64,000 nucleotides of DNA, from assembly GCF_004354555.1 (NCBI RefSeq), contig NZ_PUFH01000004.1, forward strand, positions 248,001-312,000, given 5' to 3'. The notes beneath the pieces were generated by a model that ran no database searches, was not told where the DNA came from, and saw only the letters and a program-made list of their open reading frames with translations. This document shows positions 46,301 to 54,266 of the stretch, one piece after another. This stretch comes from Leuconostoc citreum. Lineage in GTDB: Bacteria > Bacillota > Bacilli > Lactobacillales > Lactobacillaceae. A program made the translations under genes and the position numbers. Each line of letters starts with the position of its first letter. Positions within the stretch are counted from its first letter, which is position 1.

Positions 46301-46863
46301 ACACAAAACAGATGAAGCAAAAGATGGGGATACCCACAAATAAAAAAATTGTTTTATATGCTCCGACATGGCGAGTTCGTGGCGAAATCGAATTGCCAAT
46401 TGATTTTGTGCAATTAGAAAAAACTTTAGATAAAGAGCTTTACATGATTATTCACCCGCACTATTGGAATAATGTCAGTAATGTTCCAAAAGCTAATAAT
46501 ATATCATTAGCTAATCAAGATTTTTCAATTGAAGACTATTACTTAGTTTCTGATGTGATGATTACTGATTACTCATCTACGATGTTTGACTATGCATTGC
46601 TTGATAAACCAATGATTTTTTATACTTATGATTATAAAGAATATGTGTCGTCACGTGGGCTGAATTTTGATTTTGAGCATGATGCGCCCGGACCACTAGT
46701 CTACAATCAAAACGAATTATTAGCAGCAATTAATAATTTTGAGGCTATTGAACATCAATATCGTGAAAAAATTGCAAACTTTAAGCATAAGTTTATACAA
46801 TATGATGATGGTCATGCTAGCCAAAAACTTGTTGAAACGGTCTTTAAGGATGATATGGCATGA
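43315..46863 (+). CDS. Large bifunctional wall-polymer synthase: GT2 domain plus CDP-glycerol glycerophosphotransferase domain
   Basis: 1182 residues. The N-terminal GT-A domain (about 25-270) has KLSVVVPMYNVSLFLREALDSL, IDDGSKDATPE and YVDPDDIV (DxD). A middle region of ~450 residues looks beta-rich with no family I can name. The C-terminal part (about 830-1182) is a TagF-like Glyphos_transf domain with IQTMHGTPLKNMG, APTWR and ITDYSSTMFDYALLDKPMIF. It probably adds sugar and polymerises glycerol- or ribitol-phosphate. The adjacent exporter supports a teichoic acid role. It overlaps the next gene by 4 nt (ATGA). Confidence 0.87.
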   Translation: MTEPIIHIPKNHDKPVTIVKKSCRATTKLSVVVPMYNVSLFLREALDSLLRQGVDGGYQVILIDDGSKDATPEIAREYVDNYPEIFELYLFENGGLGSARNRGTNLAEGEFITYVDPDDIVIDFSYRKMLNMIMRTGSDLIGGAVRRFNSTGESWTSYVHHRAYHDTYEATTLAEHPEMVWDSTAWNKIYRLDFILKYSLYFPEKVLYEDMPTVVPMYSLAQKIDIFDEIVYLWRFRDIGAPSITQATGQIKSFTDRVKGMKFILESLKKYDAPRSAQDEQLHKMLDFDLTIPFTYDNYLVLDQDYKDVIYREVKSFLEMLTPQQFNQARFWYRALYTIWLNEPYNLVQQAILTYAKKEFHISFNPKTKQLHSSYQDDFDFELPTFKHDFESRTRLYEVKQEDNVVTLDGHLYYQYLDVNNLDDIGDAEVTFVNKYGETVAPFTGSIVFSEDPNITAYSGFDNTQTKVEAPAHHYQYNHYHIEIPLTDLTALTEPAYIKISQVVHGMSLQAIVTEPLPGDDPRPEGFMVGDDFIVPGYSSDWRLKFTRYPKAPVVVSSRYYNNNYIWQLTHTKAHVALWDDANQRYLPVVRQGQNYTISEADQSFLGEADPNAKRWWQLITTDDLSDVTSYEKIRMSQQQIAAPQSIGANMSIFHVSNHVATLAISWEYPIVKSFSVDDNTAKIQFWLGGWTKTALSAKLTFAADGLSNSYRAKKLTHGFGKRQLWEVSMPLSFGQYRDVALLHPEISIHFLRRDDFTMPLRWGKSVHELLNKTIPMGQLEWLISTDDKEEHRKVVLRQNTNREGFRDMADKVAFWQTDYLEYLKQPLLNNTVVYSSLWGDKFGDNPKAIYDYLQAHTQKFNHVVVLKNIVEEVDLPNTKFISFGTKEYWYYLARAKYFVNNVNFEQDERIKRSSQVEIQTMHGTPLKNMGFNVLNEWNPANYERYLRKNLNWDYLTVPSDYVAEVAQDAYRHQAQVLPTGYPRNDALFSRANSENTKQMKQKMGIPTNKKIVLYAPTWRVRGEIELPIDFVQLEKTLDKELYMIIHPHYWNNVSNVPKANNISLANQDFSIEDYYLVSDVMITDYSSTMFDYALLDKPMIFYTYDYKEYVSSRGLNFDFEHDAPGPLVYNQNELLAAINNFEAIEHQYREKIANFKHKFIQYDDGHASQKLVETVFKDDMA

Positions 46864-48587
46864 AACAAGCGATGAAGAAAATACAATGGTATCAGGCATA
46901 CCCATATTTGATTATATTAGCCATTGCTTTGATTTTTGCCCTACCACAACTTCATAGCAGAGGCATCTATTTAGGGGCAGATACAGCATTTCACTTTAAT
47001 CGTGCTTTTGAATCTATGCAACGGCTCAAGCATTTAAACTTTCATAATATGACGATGTCACTTTATGGTTTCGGTGCAACTGGGCGTATAGTCAATGCTT
47101 TTTACGGACCCGGATTAGGCTATTGTTTCGGTCTTATCTTGTTGATGACACAGGCATGGCTGAAATTTCAATTAATCACTAACTTTATTCTAACGTTTGG
47201 GACAATAGCTTTGAGTTATTGGTTGTTCAATAAGTATTCTAGACAGCCATTTTTGAGTTTGACTGTGGCTACGCTATTATCACTGACAAGTTATTGGGCA
47301 TTAACTTATTGGTACCAAAGTTCGGGAGGAATGCCGTGGGGCATGATGTTCCTGCCATTAGTAATTGATGCCGGTATGCAGATGACTAGTGGGCAAAGGC
47401 AGCTGGTGAAGCCCATAAAGCTTGGAATTACCATGGCCATTATTTTGGAATGTCACATGCTATCGTTTGTTTTTAGTGTCTTCATAATAGCTGCCTTCTT
47501 TATAGTTGCGTTAGTGACTACCAATCAAAAACTTATGCTTGTTAAGCAAATTGCTTTGGCGGGCTTAATCAGTGTTGGTTTAACGCTGGGATATTGGATT
47601 GACTACTTGACAATCATAAAAACACAGCCAATTTTGTCTCCATTTATTTTCACCTCACCTAAAGCATTATCAACGAATCCTTATCAAGGGCTGGCTTTTT
47701 GGTTAATTGTGTTGTCAATAACTTTGCTAGTTGCTTGTGTTAAACAAGTATCAAAGCAACAGTGGTTGTTATTAATTTTTGGATTATTATTTCTATTCAT
47801 TGCCTCGGCACCAGCGATTGTAACAAATCATTGGAATGATATTGCTTTCTTTAAAATTGTGCAGTTCCCAATGCGGTTTACGCTACCTGGTTTATATTTA
47901 CTTAGTTTTTTTGTTATTTTATCGTTGACGCAACTGATCAATACACTAAATTTAAAGAAACAATATCTTTTAGCGATAAGCATTGGACTGTTACTCATCG
48001 GCGGCATGACAATTAAAAATACTTATATTAGTAACGAAAACGCCAACCAAAATTTTTGGCGTCAGGATAATACGTTAGCATCAAAGTTGGTTATTCCAAA
48101 TGATGAATCCAAAGAAGCTAGCCAAATACAGGACTTGTTACAAAAAAGGCAACAACAGTTTGACAAGAGTATGCATGTTGTTAATTTTAGCGCACCGGAT
48201 TATTTGCCCGGCAAAGATGAGGTTTTCTCAAATGATAAACATTATCAAGCTGTTGTCAATAATCTGATTTTACCGAGCCAGTTTAAAAAACGCATAAATA
48301 ATGCTGGGAATCTGGAAATTACTTGGTATCAAGCACATCCGGCTAAGATACAAGTGCCAGCCGTAGCTTACCGACAAACAGTAGCTACCCTGAATGGCAA
48401 ACAAATAATGCCTAAGACCGGGCTGGTGGGCGTGATTGATGTGGTTGGTCGTGAAGGAGAGAATCAACTGATATTGGGCATCAAAACATCTTTGCTACAA
48501 ACAGTAGCGTATGTGAGTCCAATCATTGTAATCGTGATTCTTTTGAGCTATCAAGTTATAAGCATAAGGAAACGTCACAATGAATAA
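46860..48587 (+). CDS. Polytopic membrane protein (PTPS-related/YfhO-like)
   Basis: 575 residues with about 11-13 hydrophobic segments, starting LIILAIALIFALPQLHSRGIYLGADTAFHFNRAFE. The acidic-aromatic loop after the first helix and overall layout resemble the 6-pyruvoyl-tetrahydropterin-synthase-related membrane proteins and YfhO-type GT-C proteins, some of which glycosylate lipoteichoic acid. The activity is not proven. It overlaps the genes on both sides (4 and 8 nt), so it is co-translated within the wall-polymer operon. Confidence 0.75.
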   Translation: MKQAMKKIQWYQAYPYLIILAIALIFALPQLHSRGIYLGADTAFHFNRAFESMQRLKHLNFHNMTMSLYGFGATGRIVNAFYGPGLGYCFGLILLMTQAWLKFQLITNFILTFGTIALSYWLFNKYSRQPFLSLTVATLLSLTSYWALTYWYQSSGGMPWGMMFLPLVIDAGMQMTSGQRQLVKPIKLGITMAIILECHMLSFVFSVFIIAAFFIVALVTTNQKLMLVKQIALAGLISVGLTLGYWIDYLTIIKTQPILSPFIFTSPKALSTNPYQGLAFWLIVLSITLLVACVKQVSKQQWLLLIFGLLFLFIASAPAIVTNHWNDIAFFKIVQFPMRFTLPGLYLLSFFVILSLTQLINTLNLKKQYLLAISIGLLLIGGMTIKNTYISNENANQNFWRQDNTLASKLVIPNDESKEASQIQDLLQKRQQQFDKSMHVVNFSAPDYLPGKDEVFSNDKHYQAVVNNLILPSQFKKRINNAGNLEITWYQAHPAKIQVPAVAYRQTVATLNGKQIMPKTGLVGVIDVVGREGENQLILGIKTSLLQTVAYVSPIIVIVILLSYQVISIRKRHNE

Positions 48588-49638
48588 TAGATACGATGTA
48601 TTAGACATCTTTAAACTAATTGCGGCCATTTTTGTAGTAGGTATTCACATTTGGCCTTTGCCTAACCCAGAGAGTAATATTGTTCTTTTTTTAGGCATTG
48701 GCCGCTTTGCCGTACCATTTTTTCTACTGACATCTGGTTTTTTGGTGCATAAAAAGTTAATGACTTTGCCATCGTTAGCTGAGCGAAAACAGTATACATG
48801 GCACTACCTTAAACGTCTATTTAAGTTTTATCTGGCTTGGTGGTTACTATATCTTTGGCTAATACCATTAGATTGGAGTGGTCATTTTCGTTTCAAAGGT
48901 GAGCATGGATTACGATTGGTATGGTCGTTGTTTAAGAAATATATTCTTAATTTTTTCACAGGTAGCACCTTCCAAGGCTCTTGGTATATTTCAGCAACTA
49001 TCTTGGGCGGAATTATCGTCTTTGTATTACTTAATCGTTTAAATGTGTTATCACAGACTGCGATTGGGACTATTTGGTTGGCAATTTTACTGATTGTCTT
49101 GCTTAAGGGCAAGAATATACCAATGGTTATGACCACGCTTAAGCATATCCCAAATTTTTTGCCAGCTGAGTCTTTCCTAGTGGCTGTACCATTTTTGATT
49201 TTTGGCCGCTTTATTGCTGAATATGAGGGCTTTTTCCGAAGAATACCTATCTTGCTGTTGACTGTGTCAATCATGTTGATTCAACTATTAACTGTTAAAG
49301 AAGTATTTCATTGGCGTGCAGCAGGGACAACATTATCGACTGAGCAATTTATCTTTGTTGATTTATTGGCGGTAAGCGTTTTGTTATTGGCAATCAATGT
49401 CGCTGTCAGACAAATTACTATACCTTGTTCGAACGATATACGTCGTCTCTCTAGCTTTGTTTACATGGGACAATTTGGTTTAATCGTGTTAACAGCAATT
49501 TTACATAATCGCTTCGCTATTAACATGAGTGGTTGGACAAAATTTAGTTTGGTGTTAACTGCCTTAATGTTACTGTTTAGTTTGTCTTATGCTTTACAAA
49601 AGAATACTAGACTTAAGTTGATTAGATATTTATGGTAA
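48580..49638 (+). CDS. Acyltransferase family 3 membrane protein
   Basis: 352 residues with about ten membrane helices. It begins RYDVLDIFKLIAAIFVVGIHIWPL, with the family His in the first helix, then GRFAVPFFLLTSGFLV. Such proteins O-acetylate or O-acylate sugars and wall polymers. Given the operon, the likely substrate is a teichoic acid or cell-surface glycan. SD AAGGAAA lies inside the previous gene. Confidence 0.85.
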   Translation: MNNRYDVLDIFKLIAAIFVVGIHIWPLPNPESNIVLFLGIGRFAVPFFLLTSGFLVHKKLMTLPSLAERKQYTWHYLKRLFKFYLAWWLLYLWLIPLDWSGHFRFKGEHGLRLVWSLFKKYILNFFTGSTFQGSWYISATILGGIIVFVLLNRLNVLSQTAIGTIWLAILLIVLLKGKNIPMVMTTLKHIPNFLPAESFLVAVPFLIFGRFIAEYEGFFRRIPILLLTVSIMLIQLLTVKEVFHWRAAGTTLSTEQFIFVDLLAVSVLLLAINVAVRQITIPCSNDIRRLSSFVYMGQFGLIVLTAILHNRFAINMSGWTKFSLVLTALMLLFSLSYALQKNTRLKLIRYLW

Positions 49639-49670
49639 GCTGTGAGTTAGTGATGTGACACAAGATGGAT

Positions 49671-49699
49671 TTGTAAAACACTGCTGTTTTACGTATAAT
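49671..49699 (+). promoter_or_regulatory. Promoter with embedded operator-like inverted repeat
   Basis: TTGTAA (49671-49676), 17-bp spacer, TATAAT (49694-49699). A perfect 8+4+8 repeat GTAAAACA-ctgc-TGTTTTAC (49673-49692) covers the -35 and spacer, a typical repressor position. It drives the glycosyltransferase at 49732. Confidence 0.7.
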
Positions 49700-49731
49700 T
49701 GAACTACTGAACTTATGAAGGAAATAATCAG

Positions 49732-50709
49732 ATGACTGACAAAACTGTCGCTGCTGCTATTGTGACATACAATCGCTTGCCATTATTGAAAGAATCACTC
49801 GCTGCGGTTTTAGCGCAAACAAATTATTTATCACATGTTATTGTAGTTGATAATTTATCAACTGATGGTACAAAAGAGTATCTGGATAGTTTGCATGATA
49901 GTCGCGTGGTTGTTTATCACGCTGACAAAAATTTAGGTGGTGCTGGGGGCTTTAACCAAGCTGTCCGGTTATTTGGTGAAACTTTAGAAGATGATTATGT
50001 CTGGTTAATGGATGATGATACGATTCCAGAGCCAGATGCTTTAAAACATCTTGTCGAATTTTCAGAATCGCATCCAGAAGCTGGTTTTGTTAACTCACAG
50101 GTGCGTTGGGGTAGTATGACGGGTAATCCTTCTTGGATGAATGTCACGGCGCCACGTGCTTTTACTTGGCAAAGATACCTCACTGATAAGAACCAACCAG
50201 CAATTGAAGTTGTTAATTCAACTTTTGTGTCAGTTATGTTTTCACGTGAGATGGTAGCAATGGTAGGCTTGCCTCAAAAAGAGTACTTTATTTGGGGTGA
50301 TGACATGGAATACACAAATCGTATTGCTGACATCAAACGAGGCTATATGGTTATTAATTCTATTGCTGTGCATAAATCAAAAGAAAACACTAAACCTGGT
50401 GATATAATTGCGGAAAAAGATGCTAGTCGTCTATGGCGTTATGATTATGAGTACCGTAATCGTGTCTTAACGGCACGTCGCATTTCTACCAAAGATATGA
50501 TCAAAACAATTATCGGGGCAGTTATTTATGATTGGCGTCGGACCTTATTAAAGCGAGGCGTTCCTTTCCGAGCTAAGAAACTTGGTATGATTATCCGCGG
50601 TTTATGGCGTGGTTTGTTTTTTAAGCCAACAATTGAGTATGCAGCTGGATTACACCAAACAAAGACCATTAGTTTAAGAGAGTTGGATTTAGAAGAATTA
50701 CTTAACTAA
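49732..50709 (+). CDS. Glycosyltransferase family 2 (galactofuranosyl/rhamnosyl-transferase-like)
   Basis: 325 residues: VAAAIVTYNRLPLLKESLAAVLAQ, IVVDNLSTDGT, NLGGAGGFNQAV and VWLMDDDTIPEPDAL (DDD metal site), then IWGDDMEYTNRI. The NLGGAGGF and DDD combination is typical of GlfT2-like and rhamnosyltransferase GT2 enzymes. No signal peptide or membrane helix. It has its own promoter, unlike the preceding wall-polymer genes. Confidence 0.87.
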   Translation: MTDKTVAAAIVTYNRLPLLKESLAAVLAQTNYLSHVIVVDNLSTDGTKEYLDSLHDSRVVVYHADKNLGGAGGFNQAVRLFGETLEDDYVWLMDDDTIPEPDALKHLVEFSESHPEAGFVNSQVRWGSMTGNPSWMNVTAPRAFTWQRYLTDKNQPAIEVVNSTFVSVMFSREMVAMVGLPQKEYFIWGDDMEYTNRIADIKRGYMVINSIAVHKSKENTKPGDIIAEKDASRLWRYDYEYRNRVLTARRISTKDMIKTIIGAVIYDWRRTLLKRGVPFRAKKLGMIIRGLWRGLFFKPTIEYAAGLHQTKTISLRELDLEELLN

Positions 50710-50742
50710 AAAAGTTGTCACTTTCAAAGTGACAACTTTTTT
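50708..50742. terminator. Bidirectional terminator carrying AAAGTGACAACTT repeats
   Basis: Two 17-nt arms (AAAAAAGTTGTCACTTT and complement) around one C, between convergent genes. The inner 13-mer AAAGTGACAACTT is identical to the half-site next to busR/opuA at 55552-55564. Confidence 0.88.
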
Positions 50743-51241
50743 AATTTGCAATAAATTCATGGGCTAAAATACCCATCATCATACTATCGTGATACTTACC
50801 TTCAGCGAAAAAATGACCCCGTAAGACACCTTCTTGAGTGAAACCAACTTTTTTATAAATATGAATAGCAGCAGCGTTGTCAACGTCAACATACAGGTAA
50901 ACTTTGTGCATGTTCAAAACTTTAAAGGCATATTCAATGCCCGCTTTGATAGCTGATTGAGCGTAACCATGTCCCTGGTGGTCTGGATGGATGATAACTT
51001 GTATTTCAGTATGGCGATGTAACCCATCAATATACATTAATTCAACCACACCAATAAATTGGTCCTTATCTTCAACGACAAAACGTCGTTCTGTCTGATC
51101 TAATACATGTCGTTCGTACAACAACTGTAACTCATCAAACGACGTGTATGCTTCCTGAAACCAAAGTGCCATCACTTTACGGGAATTTTCTTGTTGATAA
51201 ATATAAGGTAAATCTCTTTTTTCTAGTGGCCTAATTTTCAT
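50741..51241 (-). CDS. GNAT acetyltransferase, SpeG-like
   Basis: 166 residues with the GNAT acetyl-CoA loop HPDHQGHGYAQSAI (variant of QxxGxG/A) and the C-terminal VDVDNAAAIHIYKKVGFTQEGVLRGHFF. Its layout resembles spermidine/diamine N-acetyltransferase SpeG, but the substrate is not certain. The start MKIRPLEKRDL at 51241 has SD AAAGGA; the longer frame adds seven residues before it. It follows thyA by 36 nt on the same strand and is probably co-transcribed. Confidence 0.86.
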   Translation of the reverse strand: MKIRPLEKRDLPYIYQQENSRKVMALWFQEAYTSFDELQLLYERHVLDQTERRFVVEDKDQFIGVVELMYIDGLHRHTEIQVIIHPDHQGHGYAQSAIKAGIEYAFKVLNMHKVYLYVDVDNAAAIHIYKKVGFTQEGVLRGHFFAEGKYHDSMMMGILAHEFIAN

Positions 51242-51277
51242 TTCTAATCCTTTCGACAACATGATCTATTAAGATTA

Positions 51278-52237
51278 TTATACCGCAACAGGCGCTTTAA
51301 TCGCAGGCTCACTTTCATAATCGAGCACCTTGATGTCATCCATTGTATAGTCAAATAGTGACTTGACTTCAGGATTCAGCCATAGCTTTGGCAAATGGTG
51401 CATTGGACGAGAGAGTTGTTCGGTGATTTGTTCAATATGGTTATTATAAATGTGCGTGTCACCAATCGTATGGATAAAATCGCCAACTTCATAGCCAGTC
51501 TGCGCGGCAACCATATGTAGCAGAAGAGAATATGATGCTATGTTGAATGGCACACCCAAGAAGAAGTCACCAGAGCGTTGGTATAATTGCAGGCTAAGCT
51601 TGCCATCAGCAACATAAAATTGACTGAGCACATGGCATGACGGTAATGGCGCTTGTGGTGTTGTTTCGGCATTCCAGGCAGTTAATATAAGGCGACGTGA
51701 ATCAGGTGTTGCCTTAATTTGATTCACTAGGCGATTAACTTGATCAATGGCGTTTTCACCAGATATTGTTTCCCAGCCGCGCCAAAGCTTACCGTAGACA
51801 TCGCCGATATAACCAAACTTCTCCATAAAATCATCATCATTGAGAATATTGTCCACGAAAATAGCTTTTTGTGCTTGATAAGCTGCAGCAAAATCAGCAT
51901 CTTCTTGTGCACGATGGCTGAAGTTCGTCATATCAGGACCAGAATATTCTTCTGAAGATACCCAATTTTTAAAAGCCCATTCATCCCAAATGTGATTGTT
52001 GTGTTGGAGTAAAAATCGAATATTATTATCACCCCTTAAAAACCAAAGCAATTCTGACTTTATCAGTCCAAAAAAAACTTTTTTTGTGGTGAGTAGGGGA
52101 AAACCCTCTTGCAGATTGAAACGCATTTGTGATCCGAATAAAGAATGCGTGCCAGTACCAGTGCGGTCGCCCTTGAGGTGACCTTCATCTAGTATTTTTT
52201 GTGCTAAGTCGAGGTATTGTTGTTCGTTTTTTGACAT
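51278..52237 (-). CDS. thyA: Thymidylate synthase
   Basis: 319 residues, the longer Lactobacillus-type enzyme with an insert compared with the 264-residue E. coli form. Shows [18 protein letters not shown], the active-site [12 protein letters not shown] (catalytic Cys) and [17 protein letters not shown]. It converts dUMP to dTMP using methylene-THF; the folate enzyme folD and dCMP deaminase lie nearby. Its start has no adjacent SD; the SD lies 34 nt away beyond a hairpin. Confidence 0.96.
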   Translation of the reverse strand: MSKNEQQYLDLAQKILDEGHLKGDRTGTGTHSLFGSQMRFNLQEGFPLLTTKKVFFGLIKSELLWFLRGDNNIRFLLQHNNHIWDEWAFKNWVSSEEYSGPDMTNFSHRAQEDADFAAAYQAQKAIFVDNILNDDDFMEKFGYIGDVYGKLWRGWETISGENAIDQVNRLVNQIKATPDSRRLILTAWNAETTPQAPLPSCHVLSQFYVADGKLSLQLYQRSGDFFLGVPFNIASYSLLLHMVAAQTGYEVGDFIHTIGDTHIYNNHIEQITEQLSRPMHHLPKLWLNPEVKSLFDYTMDDIKVLDYESEPAIKAPVAV

Positions 52238-52278
52238 GATTATATTATGTCGTGTTCATAGAACACGGTTATCCTTTC
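52238..52278 (-). promoter_or_regulatory. Hairpin-separated SD and possible leader peptide of thyA
   Basis: SD GAAAGGA (52278-52272) is 34 nt before the ATG at 52237. CGTGTTC (52267-52261) and GAACACG (52257-52251) form a 7-bp stem with a 3-nt loop. A GTG five bases after the SD opens an eight-codon frame (MFYEHDII) whose TAA ends two bases before the thyA ATG, so translational coupling from a leader peptide is at least as plausible as looping. Confidence 0.6.
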
Positions 52279-52392
52279 GCGTGTGGTAATGATTAAAATC
52301 TTAACAAATATACGATAAAATATTAATTTTGTCCGTGTTTTGTTTTTGCGATGATATCGCCAAATAACGGCTAATACGATTGTAGCATGTTT

Positions 52393-52415
52393 AAAAGCAT
52401 TGGTAAAACAATGCT
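52393..52415 (-). terminator. Likely terminator of comEB
   Basis: Minus-strand AGCATTG-ttttac-CAATGCT followed by TTTAAA, about 110 nt after the comEB stop. The rest of 52279-52524 is AT-rich with no gene, holding thyA promoter signals I could not place precisely. Confidence 0.55.
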
Positions 52416-52524
52416 AAAATGAGGTTAATGTATCATGATTAGATATTCGTTTTCTAAAACAAAAAACTGTGATAGAATAATAATAGTTCGTTATTAACAA
52501 ATAATTCATTTTTTTTGGAGAGTA

Positions 52525-53010
52525 TCATTCATGTGTGATGAATTGTTGCCAATTAATTTGTTGTGCTGTTTGTGGTAAAAAAGGGACTTGTTTGACGGTG
52601 ACATGTTTTTGAGCCAGCAATTCTTCTGCAAAAGCGTTATTGTGATAATCGCGCATGAAGTTGATTTTTTTGATACCAGCTTGCAACAATAATTTGGTGC
52701 ATTGGATACAAGGCACATCAGTCACATAAAATTCTGCCCCTGAGACGCTGATGCCCATTTGAGCGGCTTGCATTAAAGCGTTTTGTTCAGCATGTACTGC
52801 ACGAACGCAGTGGCCATCAACCATTAAATCACCGACCTCGGTACAATGTGGCGTGCCTGAAACTGAACCGTTATAGCCGCTGGCAATAATGCGATTATTC
52901 TGGACAATTATCGCGCCAACATGCAGCCTGGTGCATGTAGAACGAGTGGATAAAATAGCTGCCTGTGCAATAAAATATTGATCCCAGCTAATACGATTAT
53001 TCTTCGACAT
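52525..53010 (-). CDS. comEB: dCMP deaminase / ComE operon protein 2
   Basis: 161 residues of the deoxycytidylate deaminase family. Zinc site: HAEQNALMQAA (HAE) and VPCIQCTKLLLQAG (PCxxC). Also CTRLHVGAIIVQNNRIIASGYNGS. It makes dUMP for thyA next door. In Bacillus the homologue sits in the comE operon; here it is separated from comEA/comEC. The start MSKNNRISWDQYF at 53010 has SD GGGAG. Confidence 0.92.
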   Translation of the reverse strand: MSKNNRISWDQYFIAQAAILSTRSTCTRLHVGAIIVQNNRIIASGYNGSVSGTPHCTEVGDLMVDGHCVRAVHAEQNALMQAAQMGISVSGAEFYVTDVPCIQCTKLLLQAGIKKINFMRDYHNNAFAEELLAQKHVTVKQVPFLPQTAQQINWQQFITHE

Positions 53011-53083
53011 ATTGAATGACTCCCATGATCTTTTTGTTAAGAAAAATATAACATAAATCGCGAACAAACGAAGGAGCTTTTTG

Positions 53084-53932
53084 ATGACTGAAATACTTGA
53101 CGGTGCAGCAGTAGCAAAGTTAACTAACGAGAAAACTGCTAATCGTGTGGCAAAACTAGGGAAGCCAGTAACATTAGCTGTTATATATGATCCTCAAAAT
53201 GACGGTAGTCGATTATATGTCGGCATGAAATCCAAAAAAGCCGCTGCTTTAGGTATTCAGACCAAAGATATTCCGACAGCAGCTGATGCAACGACAGAAA
53301 GTGTGTTGGCATTAGTCGCGTCACTGAATGCTGACCCTTCAATTACAGGAATTCTAGTACAAAGTCCGTTAGCAAAAGGCGTCAAAGAACGTGAAATTTT
53401 TTCAGCAGTGGCACCACATAAAGATGCTGATGGCTTAGGCGCAACGGTACAAGGGATGTTGTTTGGTGACGCATTAGATGATTACACTGTTGCAGCGACA
53501 CCGCAGGGTGTGATGACACTATTAAAGCACTACAACATCGATATTTTTGGCAAACAAGCGCTTGTTATCGGTCGTTCTCAATTATTCGGCCGTCCAATGT
53601 TTGCTTTATTGACTAATGCTGACGCAACTGTAACGTTAGCACACCGCTACACACCAGAAAATGTCCTGAAAGATTATTTGAAGCGCGCAGATATTGTAGT
53701 TGTTGGTGTGGGCAAGCCAGACTTTATTCAAGGTTCAGACTTGAAGCCGGGGGCTGTGGTTATTGATGTTGGCATGAATTTTGTTAACGGTAAAGCTGTT
53801 GGAGATGTCAATTTTGATTCTGTCCAAAGTATTGCCAGCTACATCACGCCAGTGCCTGGCGGTGTTGGACCAATGACTATTGCGACACTATTAGAAAACA
53901 CAATTACCTTAGCAGAAAATTACCAAGCATAA
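53084..53932 (+). CDS. folD: Bifunctional methylenetetrahydrofolate dehydrogenase/cyclohydrolase
   Basis: 282 residues. Catalytic YVGMKSKKAAALGI (Tyr and Lys), GILVQSPLAKG, the HKDADGLG loop, VIGRSQLFGRP (NADP site) and C-terminal TPVPGGVGPMTIA. It interconverts one-carbon folates, feeding purine and thymidylate synthesis. The ATG at 53084 has SD AAGGAG. Its last codons are part of the terminator shared with the convergent gene. Confidence 0.96.
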   Translation: MTEILDGAAVAKLTNEKTANRVAKLGKPVTLAVIYDPQNDGSRLYVGMKSKKAAALGIQTKDIPTAADATTESVLALVASLNADPSITGILVQSPLAKGVKEREIFSAVAPHKDADGLGATVQGMLFGDALDDYTVAATPQGVMTLLKHYNIDIFGKQALVIGRSQLFGRPMFALLTNADATVTLAHRYTPENVLKDYLKRADIVVVGVGKPDFIQGSDLKPGAVVIDVGMNFVNGKAVGDVNFDSVQSIASYITPVPGGVGPMTIATLLENTITLAENYQA

Positions 53933-53986
53933 AAAAGCAATGATCTTTCTATCAAATAGACGGATCATTGCTTTTTTATGCTTGGT
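53922..53986. terminator. Bidirectional terminator with 24-nt arms reaching into both genes
   Basis: The left arm (53922-53945) and right arm (53963-53986) are exact complements over 24 nt. Each arm holds the last codons of one gene, so both proteins end in Gln-Ala-stop encoded by CAAGCATAA. Confidence 0.9.
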
Positions 53987-54266
53987 GAAGGTGACATTTA
54001 GGATTAAATGCGTGCTGACATTGTGGACAGTTAGTTGATTTAAGATATATTGTGCCAGTCATTTCAAAACCACAGTTACCACATCGCACACTTTTTGCTG
54101 TCAATGTTGCCGGTTGAAACGCATGACGACGTAATGAATCATGACACAGGTAGCAAGCAAAGTATTCCTGACATAGCTCGCATTGATTGGCAATGATATC
54201 AAAATCTTGGTGCCAATGTTGACATCGCCCTGACGCATCAACAGCAATCCCTAAAATCTTAGTCAT
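53976..54266 (-). CDS. CHY zinc finger protein
   Basis: 96 residues with a CHY-type zinc finger set: CQHWHQDFDIIANQC, CQEYFACYLCHD, H-x-F, RCGNCGFEMT and CPQCQHAFNPKCHLH, enough Cys/His for about three zinc ions. Related domains occur in eukaryotic ubiquitin ligases (RCHY1) and the yeast mitochondrial factor Hot13. The bacterial role is unknown. Its start overlaps the bioY end by 8 nt, so the two are co-translated. Confidence 0.85.
   Translation of the reverse strand: MTKILGIAVDASGRCQHWHQDFDIIANQCELCQEYFACYLCHDSLRRHAFQPATLTAKSVRCGNCGFEMTGTIYLKSTNCPQCQHAFNPKCHLHQA

Noticed and set aside
52530-52577. 15-codon frame with SD antisense to comEB
   Set aside because: GGAGAG plus ATG occurs, but the frame is antisense inside comEB and its cysteine-rich peptide has no other support.
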